Assembly: GCA_900472485.1 (NCBI GenBank) | Contig: UCII01000004.1 | Coordinates: forward strand, 248,001-312,000 | Reading direction: 5' to 3' | DNA from: Hyphomicrobiales bacterium | Lineage (GTDB): Bacteria; Pseudomonadota; Alphaproteobacteria; Rhizobiales; Rhizobiaceae | DNA: 64,000 nucleotides | Part shown: positions 63,369 to 64,000 of the stretch, piece by piece | How positions within the stretch are numbered: position 1 is the stretch's first letter | Layout: each line of letters begins with the position of its first letter | Position numbers and translations under genes: made by a program | Notes under the pieces: generated by a model | What the model saw: only the letters and a program-made list of their open reading frames with translations | The model's database searches: none | What the model was told of the DNA's origin: nothing

Positions 63369-64000
63369 CTACGCCAGACGACTTCGGAGATTTGCGAGGA
63401 TGCCGAAAACCGCGCCCCAGGCAAGCAGTGTCACGCTAAAGATGCCGGCGATCCAGAGTGTCCGCTGCGGATACTCGGCCTCGTCGGGGAGGCTGGGCGC
63501 CAGGAACGTATCGAGGTAGAGCAGCTGCTGCTTGCTGACGAACTTGACCTGCTCGAGCGTCTTCATGCTCGTGGCAAATTGCTGCTCGGCAAGGCTCTGT
63601 TCCAGTTCGCGCTGTGACATATCCACGGAAACATCCGCGAGATTCTGTTCGGACTTGTTCTGCCCGGCGACTTGGCTGTTGAGCTGGTCGATCTGCTTCT
63701 GCCTGCTGTCGATCTCGCGTTTCAACACGCGCATCTGCGGTGCATCGGCGGAGACGGTCCCAAGCAGCGCGTCATATTTCTGTTGAAGCTCTATCCTCTC
63801 CTTCTGCACGGATGAGATCAGGTTCGTGATAACGGTCGACGATCCCTCGACGCTGAGGACGCCCGTCTGGTTGCGCGCAATCAAAAGCTGATCTCGCGCC
63901 TTCTGCAGCTGATCCCTAGCATTGTCGAGATTCGCCTGGGCGGTTGCGATGACGTCATGCCAGATGCGGGTGTTGACGTCGTTGACAACGACCTCGGACG
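63369..64000 (-). CDS. polysaccharide copolymerase/export protein (KpsE/Wzz-like), partial
   Basis: The minus-strand frame is open to the window end (at least 210 residues visible; N-terminus missing). The visible part is coiled coil (DALLGTVSADAPQMRVLKRE, IDSRQKQIDQLNSQVAGQ), then QLLYLDTFLAPSLPDEAEYP and a C-terminal membrane helix (TLWIAGIFSVTLLAWGAVF). This matches the C-terminal end of KpsE/Wzz-type inner-membrane proteins of capsule export. It lies 14 bp upstream of the glycosyltransferase, in an operon continuing beyond the window. Confidence 0.78.
   Translation of the reverse strand, partial: SEVVVNDVNTRIWHDVIATAQANLDNARDQLQKARDQLLIARNQTGVLSVEGSSTVITNLISSVQKERIELQQKYDALLGTVSADAPQMRVLKREIDSRQKQIDQLNSQVAGQNKSEQNLADVSVDMSQRELEQSLAEQQFATSMKTLEQVKFVSKQQLLYLDTFLAPSLPDEAEYPQRTLWIAGIFSVTLLAWGAVFGILANLRSRLA

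Overview
The window looks like a stretch of the main chromosome of a Rhizobium or a close relative (Alphaproteobacteria, Hyphomicrobiales). The case rests on moderately high GC, the array DUF177-plsX-fabH-ihfA-MerR, an Omp2b/RopA-type porin, a BA14K-like protein, a K+-independent membrane pyrophosphatase, the clpP-clpX-lon-hupB order, a pstSCAB operon behind a rhizobial-type PHO box, and a RIME-like intergenic repeat. This is read from protein motifs and gene order only; no database search was possible.

Layout. 1-3.7 kb: riboflavin genes ribD (cut by the window edge), ribE, ribH and nusB, split by three minus-strand genes (two GNAT acetyltransferases and a cupin). 3.9-12.9 kb: hppA, then bamE, a cytochrome bc1 assembly chaperone, DUF177, plsX, fabH, ihfA, a MerR regulator and a major porin. 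13.1-17.95 kb: small envelope or secreted proteins, tRNA-Pro(GGG), a nuclease-fold membrane protein, an LpqC/PHB-depolymerase-type esterase and a small HTH protein. 18.0-27.6 kb: an exopolysaccharide locus of Wzx/Wzy type (two GT4 transferases, polymerase/ligase, initiating phosphotransferase, outer-membrane exporter, chain-length copolymerase with a degenerate kinase domain, FemAB/CelD-like acyltransferase); a flippase is not seen. 27.7-35.8 kb: DUF2842, ctaA, a DUF2778 L,D-transpeptidase-like protein, argC, speB, an ABM-domain protein, rpsI-rplM and a DMT transporter. 35.8-36.6 kb: an AT-rich, gene-free stretch holding two copies of a degenerate 60-bp repeat exactly 400 bp apart. 36.6-40.1 kb: a small secreted protein, a CoA-binding protein, an O-acetylhomoserine sulfhydrylase, a PAP2 phosphatase and a cupin. 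40.2-44.2 kb: the phosphate transporter pstSCAB. 44.3-51.5 kb: a membrane diguanylate cyclase, then clpP, clpX, lon and hupB. 51.7-55.1 kb: a reductase paired with a divergent HxlR regulator, a RIME-like repeat, an SDR and an aldo/keto reductase. 55.3-60.0 kb: an SbcCD-like (YhaO/YhaN-type) nuclease-ATPase pair. 60.0-64.0 kb: the edge of a second polysaccharide locus (tandem GT2 enzyme, another transferase, a truncated export/copolymerase protein).

How the parts fit. Most of the window is conserved housekeeping: flavin, fatty-acid, haem A and arginine synthesis, ribosomal proteins and proteolysis. The accessory content is concentrated in cell-surface functions: two polysaccharide loci, the small envelope proteins and the DUF2778 protein. 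Regulatory signals that can be read directly include a three-heptamer PHO box before pstS, a hairpin between pstS and pstC, a heat-shock (RpoH-type) promoter before clpP, a perfect palindrome between the reductase and HxlR genes, a palindrome in the divergent exporter/copolymerase promoter, and a long perfect inverted repeat before clpX.

I did not find CRISPR arrays, insertion sequences, prophage genes or a complete defence system. The least explained items are the paired 400-bp-spaced repeats near 36 kb, the pseudokinase copolymerase at 24.1-26.3 kb and the DUF2778 protein at 29.2-30.5 kb.
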